Shown: piece after piece, positions 1-12,116 of the stretch | Layout: each line of letters starts with the position of its first letter | How positions within the stretch are numbered: position 1 is the first letter of the stretch | Assembly (NCBI GenBank): GCA_028752905.1 | Contig: JAQNBH010000015.1 | Coordinates: 37,287,424 to 37,351,423, forward strand | Direction of reading: 5' to 3' | DNA from: Cladorhizidae sp. MBARI D1340-BT2 | Taxonomy: Eukaryota; Porifera; Demospongiae; Poecilosclerida; Cladorhizidae | DNA: 64,000 nucleotides | The notes under the pieces: generated by a model | What the model was told of the DNA's origin: nothing | Databases searched by the model: none | Seen by the model: the letters and a program-made list of their open reading frames with translations, nothing else | Program-made: the position numbers and the translations under genes

Positions 1-836
1 TCATCTCAAAGAGCAGGGGCTACCTCAGAACATGAGGAGGCCTTCCACACCTCTGCTAGAGCATCATGTGAAAAAGTCTTAATGGCAGGGGCAACCTCAG
101 AACATGGACGAGGTCTCTGCTAGAGCATCGTGTGAAAAAGTCTTAATGGCAGGGGCAACCTCAGAACATGGACGAGGTCTTCCACACCTCTGCTAGAGCA
201 TCATGTGAAAAAGTCTTAATGGCAGGGGCAACCTCAACATGGAGGCCTTCCACACCTCTGCTAGAGCATCATCTGAAAGAGTCTTAATGGCAGGGGCAAC
301 CTCAACATGGAGGAGGCCTTCCACACCTCTGCTAGAGCATCGTGTGAAAAAGTCTTAATGGCAGGGGCAACCTCAACATGGAGGCCTTCCACACCTCTGC
401 TAGAGCATCATCTGAAAGAGTCTTAATGGCAGGGGCAACCTCAACATGGAGGAGGCCTTCCACACCTCTGCTAGAGCATCATGTGAAAAAGTCTTAATGG
501 CAGGGGCAACCTCAGAACATGGAGGAGGCCTTCCACACCTCTGCTAGAGCATCATCTGAAAGAGTCTTAATGGCAGGGGCAACCTCAACATGGAGGAGGC
601 CTTCCACACCCCTGCTAGAGCATCATCTGAAAGAGTCTTAATGGCAGGGGCAACCTGAACATAGAGGAGGCCTTCCACACCTCTGCTAGAGCATCGTGTG
701 AAAAAGTCTTAATGGCAGGGGCAACCTCAGAACATGGACGAGGTCTTCCACACCTCTGCTAGAGCATCGTGTGAAAAAGTCTTAATGGCAGGGGCAACCT
801 CAACATGGAGGCCTTCCACACCTCTGCTAGAGCATC
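1..836. repeat. Minisatellite, ~64-73 bp unit, cut by window start
   Basis: About 13 head-to-tail copies of a unit containing AGTCTTAATGGCAGGGGCAA and CCTCTGCTAGAGCATC. Copies differ mainly by presence of GA or GGA in the middle and by ATGTGAAAA versus ATCTGAAAG. The array continues beyond the left edge. Open frames over it are repeat artefacts. Confidence 0.95.
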
Positions 837-1525
837 AGGCTGTTGGAGTAATCTACCGAGGACAGGTAATGATGCTCGAGGACAACAGTGCCTGGACAAC
901 CTCCCGTGCTCTCGTCCAAGATGCTCCACACACACACACACACACACACTGCCCCAGCTACACACCATCAACACACGCACCCTGCACGCAGAGAACCTCA
1001 CCATCAGCTCGGACAGCTCGCAAACAGAGCAGAATCCTTCTGCATTGGGTTCCACTTCATTCAAGTTGCACAGAGAAACATGCATAGCTACATGCATCCT
1101 ATAATGTGGAGGCTGTCGCACAGCAACAAGACACTTGTGGGACATCTTGGTCGTAACTGGATCCTAAAGTGCCTGATTGTCTGGAGCACATCGCATTCCA
1201 ATGTGTGCCTGTGTGTCTACGGCGCATTCCAACGTGTGCCTGTGTGTCTACGATGCATTCCAACGTGTGCCTGTGTGTCTACGATGCATTCCAACGTGTA
1301 CCTGTGTGTCTATGGCGCATTCCAATGTCGGGGTAAGCCACAGGACAACAATCATGCGAGGATTTGTACTGTTACAGTACAACATTCATTTCTGGTTAAT
1401 GATATTTTTTATAGAGCGTTCTAGTCACAGTCATCTCAGAGAGCATGGCGTGGAACTACACGACGCTGAATATCTCCCTGTGAATTCCCTCAAGAAATAT
1501 CCATCTACAATACATATGTATAAGG
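837..1525. other. Non-repetitive spacer with short CA run and a 32-bp quadruplicate
   Basis: A (CA)n run sits at about 928-948. Near 1196-1330 there are four degenerate copies of a ~32-bp unit (CATTCCAACGTGTGCCTGTG). On the minus strand around 1010-1120 there is an open stretch with a possible splice donor, but nothing recognisable. Confidence 0.5.
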
Positions 1526-2783
1526 GTGCCTGGTGCATGTACACACATGGTGTCTGGTGCACACACACACACATGGTGTCTGGTGCATGTACACACATGG
1601 TGCCTGGTGCATGTACACACATGGTGTCTGGTGCACACACACACACATGGTGTCTGGTGCATGTACACACATGGTGTCTGGTGCACACACACACACATGG
1701 TGTCTGGTGCATGTACACACATGGTGTCTGGTGCATGTACACACATGGTGTCTGGTGCACACACACACATGGTGTCTGGTGCATGTACACACATGGTGTC
1801 TGGTGCATGTACACACATGTGTCTGGTGCATGTACACACATGTGTCTGGTGCATGTACACACATGGTGTCTGGTGCATGTACACACATGTGTCTGGTGCA
1901 TGTACACACATGGTGTCTGGTGCACACACACACACATGGTGTCTGGTGCATGTACACACATGGTGTCTGGTGCACACACACACACATGGTGTCTGGTGCA
2001 TGTACACACATGGTGTCTGGTGCATGTACACACATGGTGTCTGGTGCATGTACACACATGGTGTCTGGTGCACACACACACATGGTGTCTGGTGCATGTA
2101 CACACATGGTGTCTGGTGCATGTACACACATGGTGTCTGGTGCATGTACACACATGTGTCTGGTGCATGTACACACATGTGTCTGGTGCATGTACACACA
2201 TGGTGTCTGGTGCATGTACACACATGTGTCTGGTGCATGTACACACATGGTGTCTGGTGCATGTACGCACATGGTGTCTGGTGCATGTACACACATGGTG
2301 TCTGGTGCATGTACACACATGTGTCTGGTGCATGTACACACATGGTGTCTGGTGCATGTACGCACATGGTGTCTGGTGCACACACACACATGGTGTCTGG
2401 TGCATGTACGCACATGGTGTCTGGTGCATGTACGCACATGGTGTCTGGTGCATGTACACACATGGTGTCTGGTGCATGTACACACATGTGTCTGGTGCAT
2501 GTACACACATGGTGTCTGGTGCATGTACACACATGGTGTCTGGTGCATGTACACACATGGTGTCTGGTGCACACACACATGTGGTGTCTGGTGCATGTAC
2601 ACACATGGTGTCTGGTGCACACACACATGTGGTGTCTGGTGCATGTACGCACATGGTGTCTGGTGCACACACACATGTGGTGTCTGGTGCATGTACGCAC
2701 ATGGTGTCTGGTGCATGTACGCACATGGTGTCTGGTGCACACACACATGTGGTGTCTGGTGCATGTACACACATGGTGTCTGG
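1526..2783. repeat. Minisatellite, ~24 bp unit, ~52 copies
   Basis: Units alternate between TGGTGTCTGGTGCATGTACA plus CACA and a variant in which ATGTA is replaced by CACAC. Because the period is 24 bp, multiple frames on both strands stay open for over 400 codons. The resulting Cys/His/Thr-rich peptides are not evidence of a gene. Confidence 0.97.
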
Positions 2784-2905
2784 GCCAAATTAAGAGAGAG
2801 CTTCATGTCATCTCCAAAGAACCAAGTTTGAGAATACTTGATAAACAGTAATTATTTTACCTTCCACCTGCCCCTCCCCCCCCCCATTAATATGTCCTAA
2901 CGTAC

Positions 2906-3043
2906 CTCGTCAGAAGCTGACAGGTACCACTTGTCATGTGACTTGGAGCAGACACTTAGCACGTAGACTTTGTCTGAGAAACTGCCACAGGCGTCCACAG
3001 ATGTGATACTAGTCCTCACGATACTGTCCATTGGCTGCAGACT
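2906..3043 (-). CDS. Exon of a PH-domain protein (C-terminal half of the PH fold)
   Basis: Minus-strand exon of 138 nt, exactly 46 codons, entering and leaving in phase 0. It is bounded by a good acceptor (TTCCTTCCCTGCAG) and donor (GAG then GTACGT). The peptide contains DKVYVLSVCSKSHDKWYLSA, an alternating hydrophobic pattern ending in a W-Y-L strand, as in the last strands of PH domains just before the C-terminal helix. It can be joined directly to the exon at 7176-7277, which reads as the first three PH strands. The helix and its usual tryptophan would lie in a later exon that I could not find with confidence. Domain call is inference from pattern; exon status is well supported by both splice sites and phase. 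Confidence 0.55.
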
Positions 3044-3349
3044 CTGCAGGGAAGGAAACTTATCGTAAAAGGCACCTCACACTGCCCCCTAACCCTCTCA
3101 CCGTTAACACAACCGATGTGACGATCTCAGAAAAAGTTCGGAAAAAGTCCCTAACAACCGTACCTCATGTGATAGCATTTGTATTGACTGGCATTGTGGT
3201 TAGTGTATGTCGCCATGGAAATGAACCGCAGAACCAAAGTGAGGTGAATCTCATTCGAACTTGCTACTTCTTGTTTGGGTGTGTTTACACAGTAACACAC
3301 GAAGATCACAAGCTAATTAACGTCTCTTAGACTTAGGCTGAGGCCACCA

Positions 3350-4648
3350 AGCACTAGGAGGCCTAGCAACTATAGGATGGGGCACTGAGGCTGATGAAGC
3401 TCTGGCAACACAGCACTAGGAGGCCTAGCAACTATAGGATGGGGCACTGAGGCTGATGAGGCTCTGGCAACACAGCACTAGGAGGCCTAGCAACTATAGG
3501 AAGTGGGCACTGAGGCTGATGAAGCTCTAGCAACACAGCACTAGGAGGCCTAGCAACTATAGGATGGGGCACTGAGGCTGATGAAGCTCTGGCAACACAG
3601 ACTAGGAGGCCTAGCAACTATAGGATGGGGCACTGAGGCTGATGAAGCTCTAGCAACACAGCACTAGGAGGCCTAGCAACTATAGGATGGGGCACTGAGG
3701 CTGATGAGGCTCTGGCAACACAGCACTAGGAGGCCTAGCAACTATAGGATGGGGCACTGAGGCTGATGAGGCTCTGGCAACACAGCACTAGGAGGCCTAG
3801 CAACTATAGGATGGGGCACTGAGGCTGATGAAGCTCTGGCAACACAGACTAGGAGACCTAGCAACTATAGGATGGGGCACTGAGGCTGATGAGGCTCTGG
3901 CAACACAGCACTAGGAGGCCTAGCAACTATAGGATGGGGCACTGAGGCTGATGAAGCTCTGGCAACACAGCACTAGGAGGCCTAGCAACTATAGGATGGG
4001 GCACTGAGGCTGATGAAGCTCTGGCAACACAGCACTAGGAGACCTAGCAACTATAGGATGGGGCACTGAGGCTGATGAGGCTCTGGCAACACAGCACTAG
4101 GAGGCCTAGCAACTATAGGATGGGGCACTGAGGCTGATGAAGCTCTGGCAACACAGCACTAGGAGGCCTAGCAACTATAGGATGGGGCACTGAGGCTGAT
4201 GAAGCTCTGGCAACACAGCACTAGGAGGCCTAGCAACTATAGGATGGGGCACTGAGGCTGATGAGGCTCTGGCAACACAGCACTAGGAGGCCTAGCAACT
4301 ATAGGAAGTGGGCACTGAGGCTGATGAAGCTCTGGCAACACAGCACTAGGAGACCTAGCAACTATAGGATGGGGCACTGAGGCTGATGAAGCCCTGGCAA
4401 CCCAGCACTAGGAGGCCTAGCAACTATAGGATGGGGCACTGAGGCTGATGAAGCTCTGGCAACACAGCACTAGGAGGCCTAGCAACTATAGGATGGGGCA
4501 CTGAGGCTGATGAAGCTCTGGCAACACAGCACTAGGAGGCCTAGCAACTATAGGAAGTGGGCACTGAGGCTGAAGCTCTGGCAACAAAGCACTAGGAGGC
4601 CTAGCAACTATAGGAAGTGGCACTGAGGCTGATGAAGCTCTGGCAACT
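3350..4648. repeat. Minisatellite, 62 bp unit, ~21 copies
   Basis: Unit contains GCACTAGGAGGCCTAGCAAC and GGGCACTGAGGCTGATGAAG. Variants GAAGTGGG for GATGGGG and GACCTAG for GGCCTAG recur in scattered copies. The array lies in what would be the large intron between the two PH exons. Confidence 0.97.
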
Positions 4649-5030
4649 TGCCAAATCCATCGCCTCATGCATCAAATCTAAAGATAAATTGCTCAGCTAA
4701 TAGTTTTCCTGAGGACTACAGGTACTGTGAACATGGAAGCTAAAACAGCCTTTGCAGTTAATGCTGCTCACTAACTGCACAGCTAACTACAGCTGACCTC
4801 ACTATCTTCATCGTTGGTAATCTCTCATCTCCATCCAAGCTGTCAGCTTCAGTGAGAGCGCTAAGCTGGCTTCAAGGTAAGTCAGGCGCGACTAATCAGC
4901 CCAGTGATAGCAGAGCTTCAGGGTAAACACTGATCTAGCCAAGGTAAGAGGAGATACCATCACCTTCTTCACTGCTTTCACTCTCAGCAAGTCCCACTCG
5001 TCCAGAAGCTGAGAAAGCACATCCTTCAAG
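4649..5030. other. Unique spacer
   Basis: Non-repetitive. On the minus strand it holds two short open segments flanked by plausible splice sites (near 4808-4866 and 5000-5020). They are not phase-supported, and the PH exons join better without them, so I do not call them exons. Confidence 0.4.
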
Positions 5031-6000
5031 GCTAGTCCACCAATACCTGAGAAAACACATCCTCCAAGGTTAATCCTCCAATACCTGAGAAAGCACATCC
5101 TCCAAGGCTAGTCCTCCAATACCTGAGAAAGCACATCCTCCAAGGCTAGTCCACCAATACCTGAGAAAGCACATCCTCCAAGGTTAGTCACCAATACCTG
5201 AGAAAGCACATCCTCCAAGGTTAGTCCTCCAATACCTGAGAAAGCACATCCTCCAAGGCTAGTCCACCAATACCTGAGAACACATCCTCCAAGGCTAGTC
5301 CTCCAATACCTGAGAAAGCACATCCTCCAAGGCTAGTCCACCAATACCTGATAAAGCACATCCTCCAAGGCTAGTCCACCAATACCTGAGAACACATCCT
5401 CCAAGGCTAGTCCTCCAATACCTGAGAAAGCACATCCTCCAAGGTAGTCCACCAATACCTGAGAAAGCACATCCTCCAAGGCTAGTCCACCAATACCTGA
5501 GAAAGCACATCCTCCAAGGTTAGTCCTCCAGTACCACATCCTCCAAGGCTAGTCCACCAATACCTGAGAAAGCACATCCTCCAAGGTTAGTCCACCAATA
5601 CCTGAGAAAGCACATCCTCCAAGGCTAGTCCACCAATACCTGAGAAAGCACATCCTCCAAGGTTAGTCCACCAATACCTGAGAAAGCACATCCTCCAAGG
5701 TTAGTCCTCCAGTACCTGAGAAAGCACATCCTCCAAGGCTAGTCCTCCAGTACCTGAGAAAGCACATCCTCCAAGGTTAGTCCTCCAGTACCTGAGAAAG
5801 CACATCCTCCAAGGCTAGTCCTCCAATACCTGAGAAAGCACATCCTCCAAGGCTAGTCCACCAATACCTGAGAAAGCACATCCTCCAAGGCTAGTCCACC
5901 AATACCTGAGAAAGCACATCCTCCAAGGCTAGTCCTCTGGACAGTACCTTCAGGAGAAAGCACATCCTCCAAGGCTAGTCCACCAATACCTGAGAAAGCA
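5031..6000. repeat. Minisatellite, 38 bp unit, ~25 copies
   Basis: Unit contains GAAAGCACATCCTCCAAGGC and TAGTCCACCAATACCTGA. Alternating CTCCAATACC and CACCAATACC forms hint at a two-unit substructure. Confidence 0.97.
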
Positions 6001-6436
6001 CCGGACATCTTGACTGCTTTGAAACAGCTGCTAGAATTCTGAACGGTCAGGTTTTTCAATATCTACCCCTAGTTACCGAACGTCTATAGCCTTCATATTT
6101 GTTAGGCACATAATAGAAGAAGTTGACTTTGTGGGTTATCTCAGAACCTTAGGATCGATTATTCAATGCGTACATACACTAACACGGTAAGTGGGGGCTA
6201 GGTTCTGCACATCCTCTGGGCCTCTTGTGGCATGGACACTGGCCATGTTGAGCTCCTCAGGTGGGCCTGGAGTGTTACGGACAACCCTGGGAACAGTTAT
6301 GCATACACAGAATTTGACCCACCCGACCCCAGCCCGCATTAGGTGGGACATGGCCTTTGGACAGCCTCAGTTTATTCCAGCATCAGCTACGACATCACTG
6401 GATGCACGTGAAGCTAGTCAAATAAGATTCACACGG
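6001..6436. other. Unique spacer with coding-like minus-strand segment
   Basis: Minus-strand 6180-6350 is open and preceded by CTGTTCCCAG, but it does not fit the phase-0 exit of the PH exon upstream. On the plus strand a donor-like GTAAGTGGG lies at 6188. Nothing is recognised. Confidence 0.3.
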
Positions 6437-7095
6437 GGCTGGTGGTGCAGTCCTCTCAGGGGCTGGTGGTGCAGTCCTCTACGCATGTGGTAGATCAACT
6501 AATCACAACCCTCAGGGGCTGGTGGTGCAGTCTCTAACTCATGTGGTAGATCAACATATTACAACCCTCAGGGGCTGGTGGTGCAGTCCTATAACTCATG
6601 TGGTAGGTAGATCAACATATTACAACCCTCAGGGGCTGGTGGTACAGTCCTATAACTCATGTGGTAGATCAACTAATCACAACCCTCAGGGGCTGGTGGT
6701 GCAGTCTCTAACTCATGTGGTAGATCAACATATTACAACCCTCAGGGGCTGGTGGTGCAGTCCTATAACTCATGTGGTAGGTAGATCAACATATTACAAC
6801 CCTCAAGGGCTGGTGGTGCAGTCCTATAACTCATGTGGTAGGTAGATCAACATATTACAACCCTCAGGGGCTGGTGGTACAGTCCTATAACTCATGTGGT
6901 AGATCAACTAATCACAACCCTCAGGGGCTGGTGGTGCAGTCTCTAACTCATGTGGTAGATCAACATATTACAACCCTCAGGGGCTGGTGGTGCAGTCCTA
7001 TAACTCATGTGGTAGATCAACATATTACAACCCTCAGGGGCTGGTGGCGGAGTCCTCTATTCTCATGTGGTAGATCAACTAATCACAACCCTCAC
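6437..7095. repeat. Minisatellite, 57-61 bp unit, ~11 copies
   Basis: Unit contains GGGGCTGGTGGTGCAGTCCT and ACTCATGTGGTAGATCAAC. Length varies through an extra GTAG and through AACTAATCACAACC versus AACATATTACAACC; the variants repeat in the same order, suggesting block duplication. Confidence 0.96.
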
Positions 7096-7175
7096 CCCAG
7101 CCAGATTTGAGATTGCACTGTATTCTAGTCACAAATACCCTCACCCTTCAGGACTCTGAACCTTCACATACGTAC

Positions 7176-7277
7176 ATGCTGCGACTCGAAATACTGCAGA
7201 TAGGTCTTGTTTAGTTTGAAATATTTGTACGTCCATTTCCTGAGGAAGTTCCGGTACTTGTAGAGGTGGCCTTCTTT
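7176..7277 (-). CDS. Exon of a PH-domain protein (N-terminal half of the PH fold)
   Basis: Minus-strand exon of 102 nt, 34 codons, phase 0 at both ends. The acceptor is CGTTTCTCCTCCCAG and the donor GTACGTATG. The peptide begins KEGHLYKYRNFLRKW and continues YKYFKLNKTYLQYFES. This is the classic opening of PH domains: K-x-G-x-L-x-K, a basic loop, W-x-x-x-x-F-x-L, then a Y-L-x-Y-F strand. It reads directly into the exon at 2906-3043. PH domains bind phosphoinositides or proteins at membranes; which protein this is cannot be told from two exons. Confidence is high that it is coding and moderate for the domain name. Confidence 0.65.
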
Positions 7278-7554
7278 CTGGGAGGAGAAACGACACAAAA
7301 CACAGAGAATGGTGTCTAAAGTTGCCATGACAGAGCTGTGGGCAGCGCCAGGGCCTAGTCTGAGGGCCTAGCCTGAGGACTACGTACTGTGCGCTGGGTG
7401 GGGTCCCAAGACTGCACGGATGTGCTTGCATGTGCCACTCTCTAGGGCCCCCTTAATTAAGGGGCCCATTTTTCAACAAAATTGAAATTAATTGCCCGTG
7501 AAACAGTAGCTGTACATATATAAACCCAAATTTCAAAGTTTAAGAACCATTAAT

Positions 7555-8010
7555 AGTTTCCATTCTCTAGTTTTAGACATCCTCACCATTAATGGATCAT
7601 TCTCTAGCTTTGGACATCCTTACCATTAATGGATCATTCTCTAGTTTTGGACATCCTCACCATTAATGGATCATTCTCTAGTTTTGGACATCCTCACCAT
7701 TAATGGATCATTCTCTAGTTTTGGACATCCTCACCATTAATGGATCATTCTTTAGTTTTGGACATCCTCACCATTAATGGATCATTCTCCAGTTTTGGAC
7801 ATCCTCATCATTAATGGTTCATTCTCTAGTTTTGGACATCCTCACCATTAATGGATCATTCTCTAGTTTTGGACATCCTCACCATTAATGGATCATTCTC
7901 TAGTTTTGGACATCCTCACCATTAATGGATCATTTTCTAGTTTTGGACATCCTCACCATTAATGGATCATTCTCTAGTTTTTGACATCCTTACCATTAAT
8001 GGATCATTCA
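7555..8010. repeat. Minisatellite, 37 bp unit, ~12 copies
   Basis: Unit contains TTTTGGACATCCTCACCATT and AATGGATCATTCTCTAG. Copies are very uniform, suggesting recent expansion or homogenisation. Confidence 0.97.
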
Positions 8011-8848
8011 TGTAAAATATTGAAGGCCTCAACTTTTTAAAGCTTGATTTACCAAAAACATGATTTTTCTGTCCCATGAAAAAAGGAGGGAAATTATACC
8101 TCCGTCAATTCTGGCATTTTGTTGTTGTTTTTTGGAGTTCTTTTATTGCTCTACACATTTCTAGTGTTATTTTCACTAATCATCATGGCTTCTGTGTGCA
8201 GTGACCTTCAGACTTGACCTTATGCTAATTGATAAATCTCAGAACAAGTGTGGAGCACTCATCTAAAACCACTAGAGAGTAGGATTTTTTTTTTAGCTGG
8301 AAGTAGTCAAGTGAGTTCACATTCTTGCTGGTATTTGATGACTCTCAGAGTGCATGCATAAAATAAATGCATCTTCCTAGTGGAGGCTAGAGCATCTAGT
8401 CATTATTCCTGCTAGAGTATCTAGTCATTAGTTTAGTACTTGAATAGTAAATTAAACTTTATAGGGAGCTGCACTCTCTCAACTTCCTATCAAAATAGGG
8501 AGGGAAACCTTAAGATTATAGACAGCTTCTTAGGTAATATATATAACTATATTTAACTATATAAGGCTATTTCTCAGGTGTGTGTCCACTATCAAGTTAA
8601 TAGTGTGTGTGCGTGTGTGTGTGTGTGTGTGTGTGCGTGTACATTACACACAAATTATTTACCAAGGCCAGCCAGTAAGCTCAGCATGAGAGAAAAGGAG
8701 TCTGGGGGGGGGGGGGGGGGGGTTGCTTAGGTACATGCATGTAGATAGTGATCAATGGCTTGAAAAAGAAGTGCTACTTGACCACACACCCACACACTCA
8801 TTTCCCCCAACTTCAAAACATGAAGGCATTTAATTTGTTGCTTTAATG
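8011..8848. other. AT-rich unique stretch with (GT)n and poly-G tracts
   Basis: A (GT)n run with interspersed GC lies at about 8604-8640, and a homopolymer of about 20 G at 8703-8722. The phrase CTAGAGCATCTAGTCATTA is duplicated near 8390-8430. No gene seen. Confidence 0.6.
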
Positions 8849-9236
8849 GATGACTTGCTTGCACGTCTGGCACAGAGTGAATGACCAGACCATGTTACAT
8901 GCACCCACAGTGGTGACCTCAATGTTGATGACTTGCTTGCACGTCTGGCACAGAGTGAATGACCAGACCATGTTACATGCACCCACAGTGGTGACCTCAA
9001 TGCTGATGACTTGCTTGCACGTCTGGCACAGAGTGAATGACCAGACCATGTTACATGCACCCACAGTGGTGACCTCAATGCTGATGACTTGCTTGCACGT
9101 CTGGCACAGAGTGAATGACCAGACCATGTTACATGCACCCACAGTGGTGACCTCAATGCTGATGACTTGCTTGCACGTCTGGCACAGAGTGAGTGACCAG
9201 ACCATGTTACATGCACCCACAGTGGTGACCTCAATG
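8849..9236. repeat. Minisatellite, 78 bp unit, 5 copies
   Basis: Five nearly identical 78-bp units (start TGATGACTTGCTTGCACGTC). As 78 is a multiple of three, frames on both strands stay open through it, including a 151-codon minus frame rich in Cys/Thr/Val (8843-9298). A tandemly expanded exon is possible but there is no splice support. Confidence 0.95.
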
Positions 9237-9394
9237 ATCACACTTCCCTGATCCAAGCAGTGCACCTCCTTATGAGGTGGACATGAACAGTGAGACATGC
9301 AACTTCCGCTGAAGTGAGCTCATTCTAAATGACGATGCGACGCTGACTCACAGCCATCATTAATATTTACTGTTCTAGTAAACTTTCCATGTAG

Positions 9395-10056
9395 CATGTC
9401 CTGAAGAAAGGATAAGGCAGGTTAGTGTCCTGAAGAAAGGGTAAGGCTAGTTAGAGTGTCCTGAAGAAAGGATAAGGCTGGTTAGAGTGTCCTGAAGAAA
9501 GGATAAGGCAGGTTAGTGTCCTGAAGAAAGGGTAAGGCTAGTTAGAGTGTCCTGAAGAAAGGATAAGGCTAGTTAGAGTGTCCTGAAGAAAGGATAAGGC
9601 TAGTTAGAGTGTCCTGAAAAAGGGATAAGGCTGGTTAGAGTGTCCTGAAGAAAGGATAAGGCAGGTTAGTGTTCTGAAGAAAGGATAAGGCTAGTTAGAG
9701 TGTCCTGAAGAAAGGATAAGGCAGGTTAGAGTGTCCTGAAGAAGGGATAAGGCTGGTTAGAGTGTCCTGAAGAAAGGATGAGGCTGGTTAGAGTGTCCTG
9801 AAGAAAGGATAAGGCTGGTTAGAGTGTCCTGAAGAAGGGATAAGGCTAGTTAGAGTGTCCTGAAGAAAGGATAAGGCAAGTTAGAGTGTCCTGAAGAAAG
9901 GATAAGGCAGGTTAGAGTGTCCTGAAGAAGGGATAAGGCTGGTTAGAGTGTCCTGAAGAAGCTAGTTAGAGTATCCTGAAGAAAGGATAAGGCTGATTAG
10001 AGTGTCTTGAAGAAGGGATAAGGCTGGTTAGAGTGTCCTGAAGATAGGATAAGGCT
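9395..10056. repeat. Minisatellite, 31 bp unit, ~21 copies
   Basis: Unit contains GTGTCCTGAAGAAAGGATAA and GGCTGGTTAGA. Shortened 28-bp copies lacking AGA occur near 9417 and 9515. Confidence 0.97.
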
Positions 10057-10106
10057 GGTCCCATTGCATTTATAACCTTTGTGCTGAAATAGATCACTCA
10101 AGTTGA

Positions 10107-10199
10107 TACTACTACTAGTACTACTACTATTATTATTATTATTATTATTGCTGCTACTACTATTACTACTACTACTACTATTACTATTATTACTGTTAC

Positions 10200-10286
<87 letters not shown>

Positions 10287-10311
10287 TATTATTATTATTA
10301 CTACTACTGCC
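10107..10311. repeat. Trinucleotide repeat (ATT/ACT)n
   Basis: Interrupted ACT/ATT repeats, pure ATT at about 10203-10280. Open in frame as poly-Leu or poly-Asn, which is a composition artefact. Confidence 0.95.
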
Positions 10312-10915
10312 TACCATTATTATCCTACCTATCTTATATGATGCACGTACTATGGAGCTCTAATAGGGACACAAACCTTGTTCTATATATATTCAGATAT
10401 CTATATTTAGACTTGTAGTGCTCCTTATTAAATATGCAAACTCAACAGCAAAGGTCAACATCCCAAATATGAACAAGGACACGTGCAACATCCTCCCCCT
10501 CCACCTCCACCAAGTCCCCTTTTAATGAGTGAGGCTTCCAAAAGAGGGCACAATAAAATAGCCTTCTTGAATGGTGAAATCGCACCAATTACAGACACAC
10601 TAAAAATAGACTGTAGGCACCTAAATACAGACACACCAGCTTCATATATTGTCAACCTGGGGTTAGATCAAGTGTGCAGATGCACTACAGATGCACTACA
10701 AGTATACAGCAACATGGTGGAGTTTTCTTGAATTATCTCTGTTGGGACTAACTGGCAGACATGCTTGGCTTTATAGGTTCTTCTTCGTGTCAAGCTATTA
10801 GCATTACATCATCATGGCATCATCATGATGACATATACTGTATGCTGAATTGGATAGGTCATCCATTATCTTGTCATAAGAGGATGACTTGTTCGGGAAA
10901 GGGTCCATGACCTCA
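10312..10915. other. Unique stretch, no supported gene
   Basis: Contains an 82-codon plus frame (10483-10731) and a 66-codon minus frame with a proline- or glycine-rich end from a CCACCT-like tract. Neither has recognisable similarity or splice support. Confidence 0.5.
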
Positions 10916-11275
10916 GCTAGGGTAAGGGTCAGGGCAGTGGCTAGGGTTAGTGACAGGGCAGAGTGGCTAGGATTAGGGCCATGGGAGTAGCTAGGGTTAG
11001 GGCCAGAGTAGTAACTAGGGTTAGGGCCAGAGTAGTGACTATGGTTAAGGCCAGGGTAGTGACTAGGGTTAGGCCAGGGTAGTGACTAGGGTTAGGGCCA
11101 GGGTAGTGACTATGGTTAAGGCCAGGGTAGTGACTAGGGTTAGGGCCAGGGTAGTGACTAGGGTTAGGGCCAGGGTAGTGACTAGGGTTAGGGCCATGGC
11201 AGTGACTAGGGTTAGGGCCAGGGTAGTGACTAGGGTTAGGGCCATGGCAGTGGCTAGGGTTAGGGCCAGGCAGGA
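10916..11275. repeat. Minisatellite, 24 bp unit containing TTAGGG
   Basis: About 14 copies of a unit like GGTTAGGGCCAGGGTAGTGA plus CTAG. Each copy holds one TTAGGG hexamer, but the array is not a telomere because the other 18 bases are conserved too. Confidence 0.95.
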
Positions 11276-11463
11276 CAAAGCTATTATTTTTCCCCAGGAA
11301 TAATCAATTGCCATTGTTAGAATGTAAATACAGTACCAACGGCCACAGTTGGGTAGAAGTATTGCCCCATTCAAGTAACCATTCGTCGGACTAGATTTCC
11401 AACTAAGCTTATAACTAAGATATCCATTCAGGAGCATCTCTTTTCCCAAAGGCAAAAACATTC

Positions 11464-11945
11464 TCTCTCAAAGACATAGTGTTTCCCAGCAGGCATAAGT
11501 ATCTGTGCAAGGCCTCCTCTCTCAAAGACATAGTGATCCAGAGTGTTTCCCAGTAGGCAGAAGTACCTGTGCAAGGCCTCCTCTCTCAAAGACATAGTGA
11601 TCCAGAGTGTTTCCCAGTAGGCATAAGTACCAGTGCAAGGCCTCCTCTCTCAAAGACATAGTGATCCAGAGTGTTTCCCAGTAGGCATAAGTACCTGTGC
11701 AAGGCCTCCTCTCTCAAAGACAAAGTTTCCCAGTAGGCAGAAGTACCTGTGCAAGGCCTCCTCTCTCAAAGAAATAGTGATCCAGAGTGTTTCCCAGTAG
11801 GCATAAGTACCAGTGCAAGGCCTCCTCTCTCAGACATAGTGATCCAGAATGTTTCCCAGTAGGCATAAGTACCAGTGCAAGGCCTCCTCTCTCAAAGACA
11901 TAATGATCCAGAGTGTTTCTCAGTAGGCATAGGTGCCTGTGCAGT
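11464..11945. repeat. Minisatellite, 64 bp unit, ~8 copies
   Basis: Unit contains CCTCCTCTCTCAAAGACATA and GTTTCCCAGTAGGCATAAGT. Two shorter copies lack GTGATCCAGAGT. Confidence 0.95.
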
Positions 11946-12116
11946 CTTAATCTCAGTGGAAAAGCTTGCAGAAACAGCAGGATTGAACAGAAAGTGACTG
12001 CCAAAGATGGTAGCTGCAATCACCAGCCAATTTTATCTTTTTAGTATTGCTATGCAATCCCTCAACCGGAATATTTTACCCAATAGTAACCACCCTCCAA
12101 CAGTAATCACCTATAG

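Noticed and set aside
1177..2793. 538-codon plus and 430-450-codon minus ORFs rich in Cys/His/Thr
   Set aside because: They cover a 24-bp array whose unit has no stop in several frames; five overlapping frames are equally open, so none is evidence of a gene.
4800..6350. Minus-strand exon candidates near 4808-4866, 5000-5020, 6010-6050 and 6180-6300
   Set aside because: Splice-like borders exist, but phases do not fit the PH exons on either side, and direct joining of 7176-7277 to 2906-3043 gives a better domain.
10103..10363. Poly-Leu/poly-Asn ORFs
   Set aside because: Trinucleotide repeat translation, no gene signals.
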